A stretch of 64,000 nt of DNA from positions 868,001-932,000 of the forward strand of contig NC_016460.1 of the NCBI RefSeq assembly GCF_000226115.1. Reading direction: 5' to 3'. The stretch's first letter is position 1. Every line of letters starts with the position of its first letter. The notes below the pieces were generated by a model. That model was not told the DNA's origin. It was given only the letters and a program-made list of their open reading frames with translations, and searched no databases. Origin of the DNA: Thermothielavioides terrestris NRRL 8126 (Eukaryota > Ascomycota > Sordariomycetes > Sordariales > Chaetomiaceae). A program made the translations under genes and the position numbers. This document shows, piece after piece, positions 33,232 through 44,761 of the stretch.

Positions 33232-36200
33232 TCAAAGCTTTGCTTCCAAATCCTCGAATTCGGCGAGGTCCGTCACAGGCCGTGCACCGTGGCTCGCGGG
33301 CAGACTGGCCCTGAAGGCTTGGACATCGTCGATGAAGACGGGCCGAGTCCCGTTCGACGACGGCGGGACGGCGTCCTTGACCACGTCGCTGCCCGGCCCA
33401 TGCTCGGCGTGGATCTTCTTCCATTCTTCGGCGGCCGCGTCGACTTTACCCTCCGGCACCTTGTAGTCGTGGAGCAGCGCGTCTCTAAGCCCGGCAACTT
33501 CCTTTTCAACGTCGTGGCCCGCCGCGCTCAGCCGGGACTGCAAATCGGTCGCCGCTTTGGCGGCAGCAGCCGGCTCCAGCTCCAGCGTCTTGATCAGCTC
33601 GGTTATCTGCTTCGTCGAAACATCGCTCTTGGCCTGCGCTTCCAGGTAGACAGCCAACTTGGCCCGCGACGGCGAGCACGGGTGAATGTAATGGTTGAAG
33701 AAGTCGATCATGTCCGCCTTGGTGAGCGGCTTAATGTGCGCTGCATCCTGCTGGGCTGTTCCGTGGAAGAAGAGAAGTCGTTAGCATCAACAAGTTGGGC
33801 CCGAGTAGGGGAGCGGCGGGAAACAGGGAGGAGAATGCGAGCGAGAGAAAGGGAGAGAGCAACAGGCGCTAGCCCAGAGCCCATCGCATGCGCACAACTC
33901 ACCATTATCGAAGGCATATAACTCCGAGTGGATGTGGCTCCAGTGCCTATTGCTCTCTTGCTCCATGTACTTGAGCCTTTCGAGCCGCTTGTCGATGATG
34001 CTGCGTTTATTGCTCTCAAACTCGGCCTCGCTCATCTCCTCAAGCGTCTGAGCCACAGTCTTCAGGAACTCCTCAATCCGCGTTTCCAGGTACGGCGCCG
34101 TCTTTTCGCTCTGGACGACGAAGTAGAAGCCGTACTCCGTGACGTTAGTCCAGGTGCCCGAATACACAATGTATCCCAGCTGTTCCTTGGTCCGGAGCTG
34201 ATTGAAGCACGGCTCGTGCACAATCTGGTCCAGGAGCAACACCTTTGCCCTGACATTGTAGTCGCCCCTATACCCAACGTGGAGGAAGTACTGGATGCAG
34301 TGGTTGACGTTGGCCGGGTCCTTGAGTTTCTTTTTCCAGATGTAGTTGGACCCGGGCGGAAGACCCAGTCCGCGCCGGATCTTCCATTGCGCTTTGGGGA
34401 GCGCCCGGGGCTTCAGCGTCGACTCGATCATGTCCGTCAGCCTGAGGGCGTCTTCCTTGTAGATATTCCCATGGACAAGCACCTCCATGTGCGTCTGGGC
34501 GAGCAGCTCCTTTTGGAACACACGGACCGCATCGGCGGTGATGTGAGGCAACTCGGCCTCGAGTTCCTCGACGACAAAGGCCTGGTCGACGGTCAGCCAG
34601 GACATATAGTCCCCGATTTGGGTCCACGGCGGAGAGAGCTCCCAGTTTCGATAGCCTCTGCTGATGCGTTCCTTGATGATGGCAAACCGGTCATCACGGA
34701 TCTCGAGATCGCGTGTAGTGACGAGCACGCGCTGCAAGAGGACCGGGAGCTTGTCGTTGTAGCCCGAAACCTCGACGTACAGCCCCCGCGAGTCGAGAGT
34801 GACGGTGTATTCCAAGCCAGCCAGCTCGGCGTCGTACGAGTATTCCTCTAGCGCGTCCTTGACAAGGTCGGTAAAGAGGCGCGACTTTACCCGGCTGGCC
34901 GCCGAGGCGGTGGCCACTGGGCTCCGACAGCTGATGACGAGGGTTGCCTTTGGAACCCAGAAAGTGTCGTCCTTTTTGAACCAGGTCCGGATAAGCGGGT
35001 CATTGCGGATGATACGGGGCGCCAGTGCGGGCTCTTTGACGTCCTTTTTCTCAACTTCCAACTTGGTCGGGACGAACTGATTTCTGTGCGGAAGATGGAG
35101 CTTAGCGGTCCGAGTCTCTGGGCTGCTAGCTGCCGCCTTCTTGATCTCGTCCATGAGCTCGGCCGGGATCGGTTGGCAAGTGTACTCGGTGCCGTACCAC
35201 TTCTCCTTGTGTTCCCACGTTCCCGGAACGTCGCGTGAGACGATCGTCATGCGGAAGTTGTCGGGTCGCAGGCACGCGAGGCCTTCCTTGATCACCTCCG
35301 GGTCAAACTTGCGCAGCAGGCTGTACCCGCTTAGCAAGTACTCGCGCGGCAGCGGCTTGTGCATGAACGAGCTTAGCTTGCTGGTGAAGCGGTACGACTG
35401 CGTCTTCTCTCGGAACCTGAAGTTGACCTCGGCCAGACCCTTCTGCTCTTCGAAGATCCATTCCTGCGGCTCCGTTTCTCGGAGGAGGGCGATGTACTCG
35501 AACACGACCTTGACAACCTCCTTGTAATTTTTGAGTCCCTAGTATCCGATTAGTTGATCGGTTTACGTTGGCAGTGCTGGCTGCATGGTCTGCCTCGGGG
35601 GCAGGGTCGACACTTTCGTACCTCTTCTGTTAACGTAATCTGACACTCGAAAATATCTGGAGTGCCTGGGCTGACGGGCCACGCTCCCGCGTAGAGGCCG
35701 TTGGCCCAGCCCTTGGACTTGATGTACGACATGATGCTGCCGGGGCCTTCGTGGCCAATGAGGTGGCCAATGTACCGACTGGGCTGCGAGTCGTAGAGGT
35801 GATCTTGCTCGATGAAGGGGAAAATGAGGCTCAGTTCTCGCGTATCCATCACGGGCTTCGCGAAGACCTGGGTTCCAAGCTGATGCTCGGTGAAGGGGAC
35901 CTCTTCGACCCATCTGCTGGGCGGCAGGTTCTTGTTCTCCACCGACGAGAAGAACTCGATGGCCCAAGACTGCAGGACATCCAATGGCTCCCTTCCGAGA
36001 ATGCAAAGCTTCATCCGGTTGGCCGAGTAATGCTTCTCGTAGAACTCGATGAACTTGTCGCGCACGTTGATCCCCTGGGCCTCGGGCTGCGTCTTCAGAG
36101 TCTCCAGGTTGCCCGTGGAGAAATGACAGAACGGGTGCTTGGGGTTGGACAAGGATTTCTTGAGCTGGTGCAAGCGCCACTGGTCGCTCTGCAGGTTCTT

Positions 36201-36887
36201 CTTGTTCTCGGAGTCTACCGCGCGCAGCTCGCGGTCCAGCGTATTTTCGAGGAACAGCGGCGCGATGAAGAACTGGGCGAACCGGTCCAGGGCCCCACGC
36301 AGCGGCGACGGGTTGGTGGCCGAGGGCTCCTCATCGTTGCTAGGCTTGGCAGAAACCTCGAAGTGATAGTTGGTGGAAGTTGACGCCGTATAGGCGTTGG
36401 TCAGCCCGGAATGGGCCGATATGAACTGATGGTAGGCATTCTCCGCGGGGTATTTCTTGTTGCCCATGAATAGGAGCTGGTCCCATGATCAGCGGTGCTA
36501 ATGCTCGTAACTCGTTGGGGGAGAGGGACGGAAGATAGCGCTTACATGTTCGACCGCATGAGCCATTCCCGGCATGCTGTCCTCGTCGCTGAAGCTTCCA
36601 ACGTTGACATCCATGGCCGCACTCGCCTTGTCCGTCTCGGGATCATGGACCAGAAGGACCTCGAGCTGGTTAGGGAGGAGGATGACCCGGTAGGAGCGAT
36701 CATCCACGGCGGGAGTCTCCAGGTCATCCGTGATGATCTTGACCTCGCCGTGGGCCGGCGCGGCGGCCGAGACCTGTGCAACGGGGGGCGGGGGAAGCAT
36801 GACGCATGTAGAGCCAATGCCAATGCGGGCAAGGAGCAGCTGGTAGGCAGGTAGTGTTGTCGTCGACAACAGATCACAAGCCTGCAA
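33232..36887 (-). CDS. ste23: Insulysin / Ste23-type M16 metalloprotease ending in AKL, about 1118 aa
   Basis: The exons on the minus strand are 36887-36546, 36476-35622, 35538-33903 and 33755-33232. The introns are 69, 83 and 147 nt, with frame closed throughout. The inverted zinc motif HXXEH is present as MPGMAHAVEHLLFMG (H110, E113 and H114 on the long numbering), split by intron 1 directly after the second His. Further insulysin hallmarks are YHFEVSAKPSND, YSANRMKLCILGREPLD, LGYIVYSG and LTKADMIDFFNHYIHP. The protein is full length for the family (about 1000 residues), a clamshell protease that degrades short peptides. Ste23 also takes part in a-factor maturation in yeast. The last three residues are AKL, a type 1 peroxisomal signal, preceded by an unusual extension of about 100 residues after NHYIHP. 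A shorter start at 36800 (MLPPPPVAQ, 1089 aa) is also plausible. Confidence 0.94.
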
Positions 36888-39800
36888 GACCGGAAGGAAG
36901 GATAACTAGCGATAACCGAGTCCTCCACGGCGCGGCGGGATTTGGCGGCAGTTGGGACGAGCCGCAGGGACCTGGTTGGGCGACACCGATGATGACAGCG
37001 TGCAGCGGCAGCCAGACGGAGCCGGGATGTTGGTAGCGTCTGTGCGAATGTGGGGAACGCGCCCAGCGCTATGGGAGGTTACCAACGAGTTGGGTTTGGG
37101 TGCCAGAAAAGCCCAGGCTAGGTCGAGTCGCGCCCGGTGGAACGGGGAGCTAGTGGCGGCTAGTTGTCCGGGTCCTGGGCCGCTTAGCCCAACCACAGGT
37201 GAAGGAAGAGGCGGTGGCCGTCAGCTCGCTTCTCGCCGTGGTCGTGGGACGCCGCTAGTTGCTGTGAACGGTGAAGATGACTAGCTAAACATGGAGGAGG
37301 TGGCCAAGCCCGTTCATCAGTGGAAAGAGAGGGAGAACCGTTCGGCGTAGCGCAAGCCAGGTGTTCCTGGCATGCAGGGCGCCTTATATGCGCCCCGGAT
37401 GAAGGGTTGCTTGAGCTCCTGGATAGCAAGGTGCACACATACCCCGTAGTTAACGTGAGCTGCGCAATGCCATTGTGCGTCTGACGGAGACCCGCAGTGT
37501 AATGGACACAGCGCGTGGGGAACTTGGAACCGACGAGCCGTGTTTTTGATGACAACTACCTTACTGTGTACGGAGGTAGGTATAACAGCACCAGTAACGA
37601 GGCGTGTATCGAAGAAGACGCAGCGCTGGAAAGCGAGTGTTCTCGAAGAGAAATCGCATAATCAAAAGCACATCAATATTCAGTCCAATCTCGACAGGGG
37701 GTGAACCGACGGGTCGGAAGAGCCGGGGGTGGTAATGGAGCATCCAGAAAACCGAATCCGTGCTTCATGCCATGCCCTACGTAGTGTACTTGACGCGCAT
37801 CGCACTAAGAAGCAGTACACTACCTAAGTACCTTGCCTAACTTGCCTGATTCACTGCCTTAAGGAGCGCATTGCTTAATTCTGCCAACCCCCATGATAGA
37901 AAAGAAACAACCAAGGAAAAACAGGAGAAAGCAAAGACACTGGGCCACAGCTGATGGGCGACAAAATGTATGTACAGGTTAGGTAGGTTAGGCACCTTAC
38001 ATGCAGTGGCGTGAAGTGCCAAAAGGGGCAAGTCGGTGTTACGAAGGACGGATTACTCCGTACTGCGGAAGGTACTACCGTTATTCAACGCCGCAAACAG
38101 ACCAAACACCGGTCCACAGGCAGGTAACGGGTCTGAGATACCTACCGCAAACCGCTGACAGGGAGCCCGAACCAACCGATGGGGACACTGCCAGTGAACA
38201 CATTATGCACACCATCATACAGACACGACGGTCGGAAATAGCACCCGGTGTGACAGGTATGAGTGGGGTGCAGAACGGAAGGAGCAATGGAAATGGCGGA
38301 TGGAGCGCCGGCCATATCATCTGGCCAGCAGCCCAGCGCCAAGAGGAAGCACATGAGGCAGGAGCCATCGAGGTAGAGAAATGAAGGAGCAGAGACGGCG
38401 CTTCGTCCCGTTCCTTCCATGGCATAGGTTGGATCTCAGTCTCGAATATTTGCAGAATCAGCTGCCTTGAGAATGCCGGTTGGCCCGAAACAGAGGCCGA
38501 CGGGCGGCTCGCGACGGGACATCTGAACCAAGGAGACGACTCGCCAACCTGGGTAAAGTTACCGTAGGTCCGAGCCTGCAGCAGCCACATGGCAGGCAGC
38601 AATGGACCACCCTGTGCGGCCTCTCTGTTTCAGTTGACATGCAGAGAGCCGCCCCCCACCCCCTTCCCCTTGTCCCCTTGTTGGCGTTGTGAGATCTGGG
38701 AAGTTATCTGCGAAACTCCAGATTGGGATGGATGTAACAGTGTCGGCTGCCAGTTGCGAGGAGACACATCCTAACTAACGCTTCACCGGTCTCCTTGCCC
38801 CGGTGGGCCTTAATTCGCCTTGCTTTGCACTCGCACCCTTCATCCAACACGCAACCCACAGCGATCAAATGCGCCTGTCTCTGCCGACAAGCGAATACAC
38901 AAGTACACGATTCTTCCGATTTGCCTTGTCAGTCAACCCAAGTAACCAACTCCCAGCCAACCCAGCAGCATTGGCTAGATGTTCCAAATTGAGCGCTACT
39001 GGCAGCAAAGACGACATGTAGGGTATGTTGCATCCGAACCGGCTGTTTTGAGTGTGCCCCTCCATCTCTCATTGCCACAGCACCTCTTAAATTTGTCACC
39101 GGTTTGGTCCCCTGTAGCACAAAACATCGTGGATCGCATCTTACGGGGACGGGTTTCATAGCCGGTCGCGCTGCGAGTGGGTGCATGTTCATCTGTTACA
39201 CCCGACGAAAACTGCAGTATCGGGCAGATGCAGATACCCTCCTCACCTTTTCCGGATGCTTTCTTGGATCGACGGCTGTAACCAAGGCAGCCCAAGCCCG
39301 CCAGCCGCGGAGATTCCGGCCGTTACTGATTCACCGGTCCATTAGGGCCCCCCGAGGGTGACCTTATCTCTCCTATTGCTATTACACCATCTTCTGGGGA
39401 AGAATAGCCACGGATTCCCTTTGTCCGTTGTGGTTGGGGAAGTGGCGGCGAATTAGAAGGGAACACACCCACCTGAAGCACCGATGCAGATGAAACAGAC
39501 AGGCAAGCGTGCGGATTTCGACAACGAGCACGCTGGAGCGCCCCGGATCGATCCGGAGCCGATGTCTACTCAGTGTTTGTCTGAACTACGTACCACAACA
39601 TCTTGGACGTTGACGCCGAGTGGGGATGCAAAGCCACATGATAATGGGTCTCATGCGACCCGAACACCGTACGCCTACGCGCAGCCCGCAGCGATGCGAC
39701 CTGGGTGGGCGAGCCGAACCACATTCGGCTCAAAGTCGGTTCAGACCCCCGGATGATGTCTTTCTCTCCCGCCCTTCCACCGGCTTCCGCTTCTTTGATG

Positions 39801-41265
39801 AACCTTGGCTTGGGCACGGACGGGCGGGCCAGGGGTAGCAACACCTGCAGCAGGCCTTGTTCGGGAACATGCGGGCGGTCCAGGTGCATCAATTTATGCA
39901 CGTCGACGTCTGTAGGAGCCCGATCCAAACCTGCGATCTGCAAGGGAGCCCACCCACCGAGCCGCCACCAGGAACACCACACCACTACAACCCTTCTCCC
40001 GACGACCATCGCCAGGTGCGGAACGCTTGTCCGATACCTGGCACATGTTGACAGGCGCCTCATCCACGCTCGGACGGCCGCCAAAACGACAGAGGCATTG
40101 CGCGCATACGCATACACACGCATACACACGCATACAGATGGCGTCCGCTGAACCCGGATGCAGAGTCGATCATCCAGATCCCGAAGGGCCGTCGGTCATG
40201 GCCGAGGAGGTAAAATGCCAAGGGTCGATCCGGCCGGATGCGGAAGTCTCCTCCCGCGAAGGAGGAAGCGTCTGATGTAACTTGCGATCTTCCGGTATTC
40301 ATCCATCCAGCTTCCCCAGCCGTCGACCAGTTCGGATACCCTCACGGCCGTGGTGTCGAAAGGTTCGCCGAGCGCGTTTGAGAAAGGTGGTGTTGCCCAA
40401 AAGGGAACAGGAGCCCAGTCCCGTGGGCCGCCAAGCTGGGTATTCCGAAAACAGCTTCAGGTCAAGGCGACTTTACCCGGGTACGAACAACACGGCACGG
40501 CTGGCTGGCCCGCGGTTGAAAAGGCGGAGGGGCCTGGTAGCCTCGCGTGTCATCGCCGATTCGACAAGCGCTCGATGGCGGCGGCAAAAAGGGGCGGCCT
40601 GCATGTAACCGTTTCTGCCTGGGCGCTGCTGGTATAAAATTCAAACTCTTCCCCTGCCCTTGCCTTGACCCATGACCCCACACCTTTCAACCGCATCGAT
40701 GTAGCCCATGGGTTTTTGCAGACTCCGAAACTGCAGGGCCTGCATATTGACGAGAGACAAGATGGCGCTACTTCGGCTCCCCAATTCAGGCTCGGTCCCA
40801 GGAATCGGGCCTTGCGATGCTGGGAATAATGGGGTTGTTTAGCGGGTTGCCCGCCCGCTCCAGCCCGTCCTCATGCATGCCCATCACACCTCCTGCCAAG
40901 GTGTGGCCCAAGCCGGGGCCTGGGCCTCCGCCGTCTCCAGATGACGCGTGTCAGCTCAGGTAGGGCGAGCACGCGGAAGAGGTCGGAGAACCGGCGGCGG
41001 TTTGTGATTATGCATGCCGCTCGCGCAAGAAATCGCATGCACTCCTGTGTAAACTTCGTATTCCCTGCTCAGTAAACCGGATATTGTGGAATATCGGTTG
41101 TAATCGACAGAACGCCAGGCTATTATCAAGGAGGCCGCTCGGAAGTACGAGGTTAGAGACCGGGGAAGAGACGAGTAAGGCACAAAGAATGATCAGCGGG
41201 GGAATCACCGGAACAAGGGGTTGGGCATCAACGCCAGCAGGCGAAAATGACAGCGGCATTCCGCC
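36888..41265. other. Long gene-poor region (4.4 kb)
   Basis: No supported gene. ORFs up to about 190 codons overlap on both strands and have no recognisable features. A tandem decamer lies at 40105-40136, and several GTACGGA/TCCGTAC motifs are scattered around 37560-38090. The right part is the 3' flank of the Mpp6 gene. Confidence 0.45.
40105..40136. repeat. Short tandem repeat of CATACACACG
   Basis: Two full copies and partial flanking copies of the decamer CATACACACG lie in intergenic DNA. Confidence 0.8.
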
Positions 41266-42224
41266 TCAACGTCTCTTCTTCGGGCAATCGGCAACCTTGT
41301 GGCCGGGCTTCCCACATCCATGGCAAGTCATGGTTGGCGAGGGTCGCTGGGAGGCATGCAAGCCTGCCGAGGACAGCGCGGTCAGTTGACTGAGCTTGAC
41401 CTCCTTTTTCCGCCTCTTCCCAGCAAGCTGCTGTGCCTTCTTCCGTTCCTCTTCCCTCCGACGCGACACGCTGGATCTCAACCGCTTGCGCTCTACGTCA
41501 TTGGCAGTAGCGTGCCGGCCGCGGCCCTGCTGGTCTCGAGATGGCGGAGAGGAGCTCTCGTTTTCAGAGTCACTTTGGGCATCTGAGCCAGAGCTGGAAT
41601 CAGAGCCACTGCTGGCGGCCTCATCATCCTCTTTCTTAGCAGCCTAGGTACATTGTCAGCATAGCTTTTGACTCGTCTTCTCCGACGTGAACATGCCTTG
41701 GGCTTCTTCATGTTGAACCTGCGGATCTGGGTTTGGGCAGGCACGCTGCCCATGTCAAACGGATCATCATCCCCTGTTGACACGCCTGCGTAGTCAATCT
41801 GCGAGAACCCAACCTGGACAACGTTCAGAAGCGGGCGAGAGCCGCCCGCGGGCAGGGCGGACGCGCCTTCCAGCACCCAGTGCGAGTCGCCTAGTTCGGC
41901 GGCGCGCTTCTCGATGGCCGCTTGCCGCTTCTTCTCCTCCTCCTCCATCGCAGCCTGAATCGCCTTCTGGTCAAAGAGCGGCGTCGCCGGCGAGCCGGCT
42001 GCCGAAGAAGGCGTATGCGCGAACTTTCGGCGCTTCGCGGAGCCGTCCTCGCTTCTCGGGCTCGCGGGCGAGCTGGCTACTGGCGTACCCGAGGCAGAGG
42101 CGGCGGCGGCGGCAGCAGCAGCACCTCTTTGCATAAACTTCATCGTCATGAGTCGAGACGACATTGTCTTCGGCGTCGACTGCTTCGCCATAGCGGGCAG
42201 CCCTGCTGATGTTGTCGGCGGCAT
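41266..42224 (-). CDS. mpp6: Mpp6-type exosome cofactor with C-terminal CCHC zinc knuckle, 301 aa
   Basis: The exons on the minus strand are 42224-41697 and 41643-41266. The intron (53 nt) begins GCATGT and ends CCTAG, so it appears to be GC-AG. It is the only junction I found that joins the two open frames in phase. The N terminus has the M-phase phosphoprotein 6 signature MSSRLMTMKFMQRG. The middle has SHWVLEGASAL and PLLNVVQVGFSQIDYAG, matching the second Mpp6 block. Mpp6 binds RNA and the nuclear exosome and helps recruit the Mtr4 helicase for 5.8S rRNA processing. After an acidic Ser/Asp segment and a basic coiled coil, the protein ends with a CCHC knuckle: C283, C286, H291, C296 (CHGCGKPGHKVADC). 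Yeast and human Mpp6 lack this. An alternative start is the Met at 42191 (MAKQSTPK). Confidence 0.88.
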
Positions 42225-42637
42225 CTTTTGTTGTCGAAGCGTAACTGTTGCAATGAATGAATTCCCAAAGCGTTTGAGTCCTGTAGTTTCAGCGTTGCGC
42301 CTGGGTGAGTCGCTGCCAGCAGATGATTGTTTCTATTGCGATGGAGGGTGCGACTCGCAACTCGACAGGGCCTCACTTGCAAGAACACAAAGGCCGAAAG
42401 AATTCCAACGCGATCTTCAAAAAAGCTTATCTCGCGGCAAACCTATCGCTCGCAGCGCGCACAGACCATGCGAGCCGCCCCTAACACTCGGTTCAGCCGA
42501 GAATGAGCCGGCGCCTCCCGCAACTCAGACAGCAAGCTCCAGCAGGCTCGCAACATCAATTGAATTGACGCTTTGAACCGCGGGTCCCGGTCCCGAAACC
42601 ACCCACCACCACCGCCAATTCCCACCCCGACCAGACA
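42225..42637. promoter_or_regulatory. Bidirectional promoter between Mpp6 and NDUFS6-type genes
   Basis: The two divergent start codons lie 413 nt apart with no ORF supported between them, so both promoters must share this stretch. Confidence 0.6.
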
Positions 42638-43446
42638 ATGTACGTCTCGCGCCTACGGGCAGTAGCCACGGCGGCCGCCGCAGCCCGTGAGGTGGTGTTG
42701 CTGCCGCGGCAGTCGCACCGGGCGGCATACTACTTCAGCACGACGGCGCGCCAGCTCGAGTCCGCGACTACATCCTCTCCCGCCTCTTCCTCCTCCTCCA
42801 ACGCCCCCGCCACGACCCCGACAACAGCCAGCTCGCAGACTGCTCCGCCACTGGTTCCCGAGGGCGGCCCGGCGCCGACGGAGGCGGTCATGCAGGCTCC
42901 GAACCGCGCCGACGTGTGGTCGCGCAGCCAGCGGCCGCGGGCGGAGGCCATGACGGGTCCGCGCTTTGAGCAGACGGATTTCGAGCTGCAGGTGCGCTTT
43001 CCTTTCCTGTTGCTTTGTACATCGTTTCAATGCAAATCGCGCGGTGTTTGCTGGGGAAAAAAAGGACGGTGGAATTCAGGGGAATGGCCATGCCGAATTT
43101 GAGAACGGAGCTGACGGCGAGTCTTCTCTAGCCCCGGCCGTACGCGGCCATCGAGCTCATCCACAAGCAGCCCGTGCGGTGGACGCACGACCGGATCGTG
43201 GCCTGCGACGGCGGCGGCGGGCCGACCGGGCACCCCAAGATCTTCATCAACACGGACAAGCCCGAGATTGCGACGTGCAATTACTGCGGGCTGCCTTTTG
43301 TAGGTTATCTCCTTGTTTTCGCCTCCGCCTCGCTTTTGTGGCTTCGTCGACTTTGGGGGACTAATGGTATCCGTGTAAAACAGGCCAACGAGCATCATAG
43401 GAAACACCTCGAGTCTCTCCCGGAGACGTCGTACCCGCTGTCTTAA
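42638..43446 (+). CDS. NADH:ubiquinone oxidoreductase zinc-binding subunit (NDUFS6 / 13 kDa type), 194 aa
   Basis: The exons are 42638-42991, 43132-43299 and 43384-43446, and all three junctions are in phase 0. The N terminus is an Arg/Ala-rich mitochondrial presequence (MYVSRLRAVATAAAAAREVV, RAAYYFSTTARQ). A Ser/Thr/Pro/Ala-rich segment follows, then the conserved part GPRFEQTDFELQPRPYAAIE and HDRIVACDGGGGPTGHPKIF. The zinc site is C...H...CNYC in the form VACDGG, TGHPK and ATCNYCGLPF. The protein ends ANEHHRKHLESL. NDUFS6 binds Zn in the peripheral arm of mitochondrial complex I and is needed late in N-module assembly. Confidence 0.95.
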
Positions 43447-43899
43447 AGGACAATCATCGTGATGGGGTCGGTTGGGTCGGAGAAGCAATGCGGGCTGGGG
43501 ATGCGTGTACATATTGTAACTGGACCCAATAGATGGCATATTGCCGTGAAGATGATCCTGAAGCTCGGGAAGGCGCGGTGCAGCTGTGAGCAAAGGCGAG
43601 AGCAGACCGATGATCCGGCTGCCGTGCGCTTATCCTAGGTGGCGTCCGTAAATTGGCGTTCGCTCTGGAGTCGAGGAGTGCAGACTCAGCCGTGTTGTCC
43701 CTCCACTAGGCATGTGGACGTCACTTCGCCGCCGCTGTCTCACCCATAAGAACCGATGGGGTGCAAACAAGCCTTTTTCTTCGCTCTAATCTGCTTCCCC
43801 CCCCCCCCCCCCCCCCCCCCCCCCCTTTGCGCAAGACATAAACCATCAAGCACCCACAGGCAACAAACCGACGAGAAAACCCGCAGCCCAGCTAGAGAC
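43447..43899. other. Convergent 3' flanks of NDUFS6-type and secreted-protein genes
   Basis: A short convergent spacer. Its notable content is the poly-C run listed separately. Confidence 0.6.
43797..43825. repeat. Homopolymer of 29 cytosines
   Basis: An uninterrupted C run of about 29 bases lies about 75 nt downstream of the secreted-protein stop codon (transcribed as G on that strand). Exact length may be affected by sequencing. Confidence 0.9.
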
Positions 43900-44761
43900 T
43901 CAATCGATAAGCCCAACGACCGTGGCGTTGATTGGACCCGGCCGGTAATGGTACATAGTGCTGGTCAGAGGCTGCTCATCGCAGATCAGGATGTCTGCGT
44001 CGGCAAACGTGGTCGGGAAGTCCCAGGGGATGGTGAAGTTCCTAATTCGGGGGGTCACACCAAGATATCAGTTGGGTATTCATCTTCTGTTTTACTCAGG
44101 AACGGCAAGAAACCGAGGAAAAAGAGAGAAGAAATATCGAGTTCAGAAACGTACTCGTCATCGCGGTAGTGGTGGGCCAGCTCCAGCGTGAAGTTGCCCG
44201 GGTGCCAGAAGCTGGGCACGGCCACCTTGAAGAAGGTCTGCGAGTCGAGCCAGCACGAGCGGTAGCCGGCGACGGGGTCGCTGCCGTCGATGGTGGCGTT
44301 GTGCTTGGTCACGCCGTCCCAGCTCCAGGACGTCTGGCAGGTGCCCGACGTGACCGCGTTCTGTTTCACCGAGTTGGGGTCGAACCAGTGGACTGACGCA
44401 CGTCAGCTTTAAAAGGTTTTGGGGGGCCGAGAAGGGGATTTAGTCTCGAAGGGGGGGGGAAAGGGAGGAAAGGGGGGATATGAGCGCCTTGGGGGGAAAG
44501 AGGGGAAAGGGGGGATATGAGCGCCTTCATACATGACAGATTGCAGGAGTAGTCGACTGTAATCTGGGGCCGGATGCAGAGGATCTGGAGCTGAGTGATG
44601 TTGAACGGAGCGAAGTTAAACAGGGACGCATCTTGGAGGTCGGCCCGGTTGACGAGCGCATTCCCGCCGTCAAAAAGCGGACTGCCCGGGTAAGCCAACG
44701 AGACCACCACTGGCACGGCCAGAATGGCCGGAAAGGAAAGGAGATGGGCAATTGAGTGCAT
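43900..44761 (-). CDS. Small secreted protein of unknown function, 202 aa, three exons
   Basis: The exons on the minus strand are 44761-44533, 44392-44155 and 44041-43900, with introns of 140 and 113 nt and closed frame. The N terminus MHSIAHLLSFPAILAVPVVV is a clear signal peptide, with cleavage likely near LAYP. The mature part has five cysteines (LCIRP, YSCNL, GTCQT, SCWLD, LICDE) and several N-glycosylation sequons (NIT, NLS, NAT, NFT twice). It has a beta-rich look with WHPGNFTLELAHHYRDDE and DFPTTFADADILICDEQP. There is no transmembrane segment after the signal and no GPI-like tail. I do not recognise the family. A secreted structural or effector-like protein is possible, but that is inference. 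Confidence 0.82.

Noticed and set aside
3470..36887. STE50, a Pde2-type gene and Ste23 as a mating/signalling gene cluster
   Set aside because: They are separated by unrelated housekeeping genes and have independent promoters. Co-location is most simply chance.
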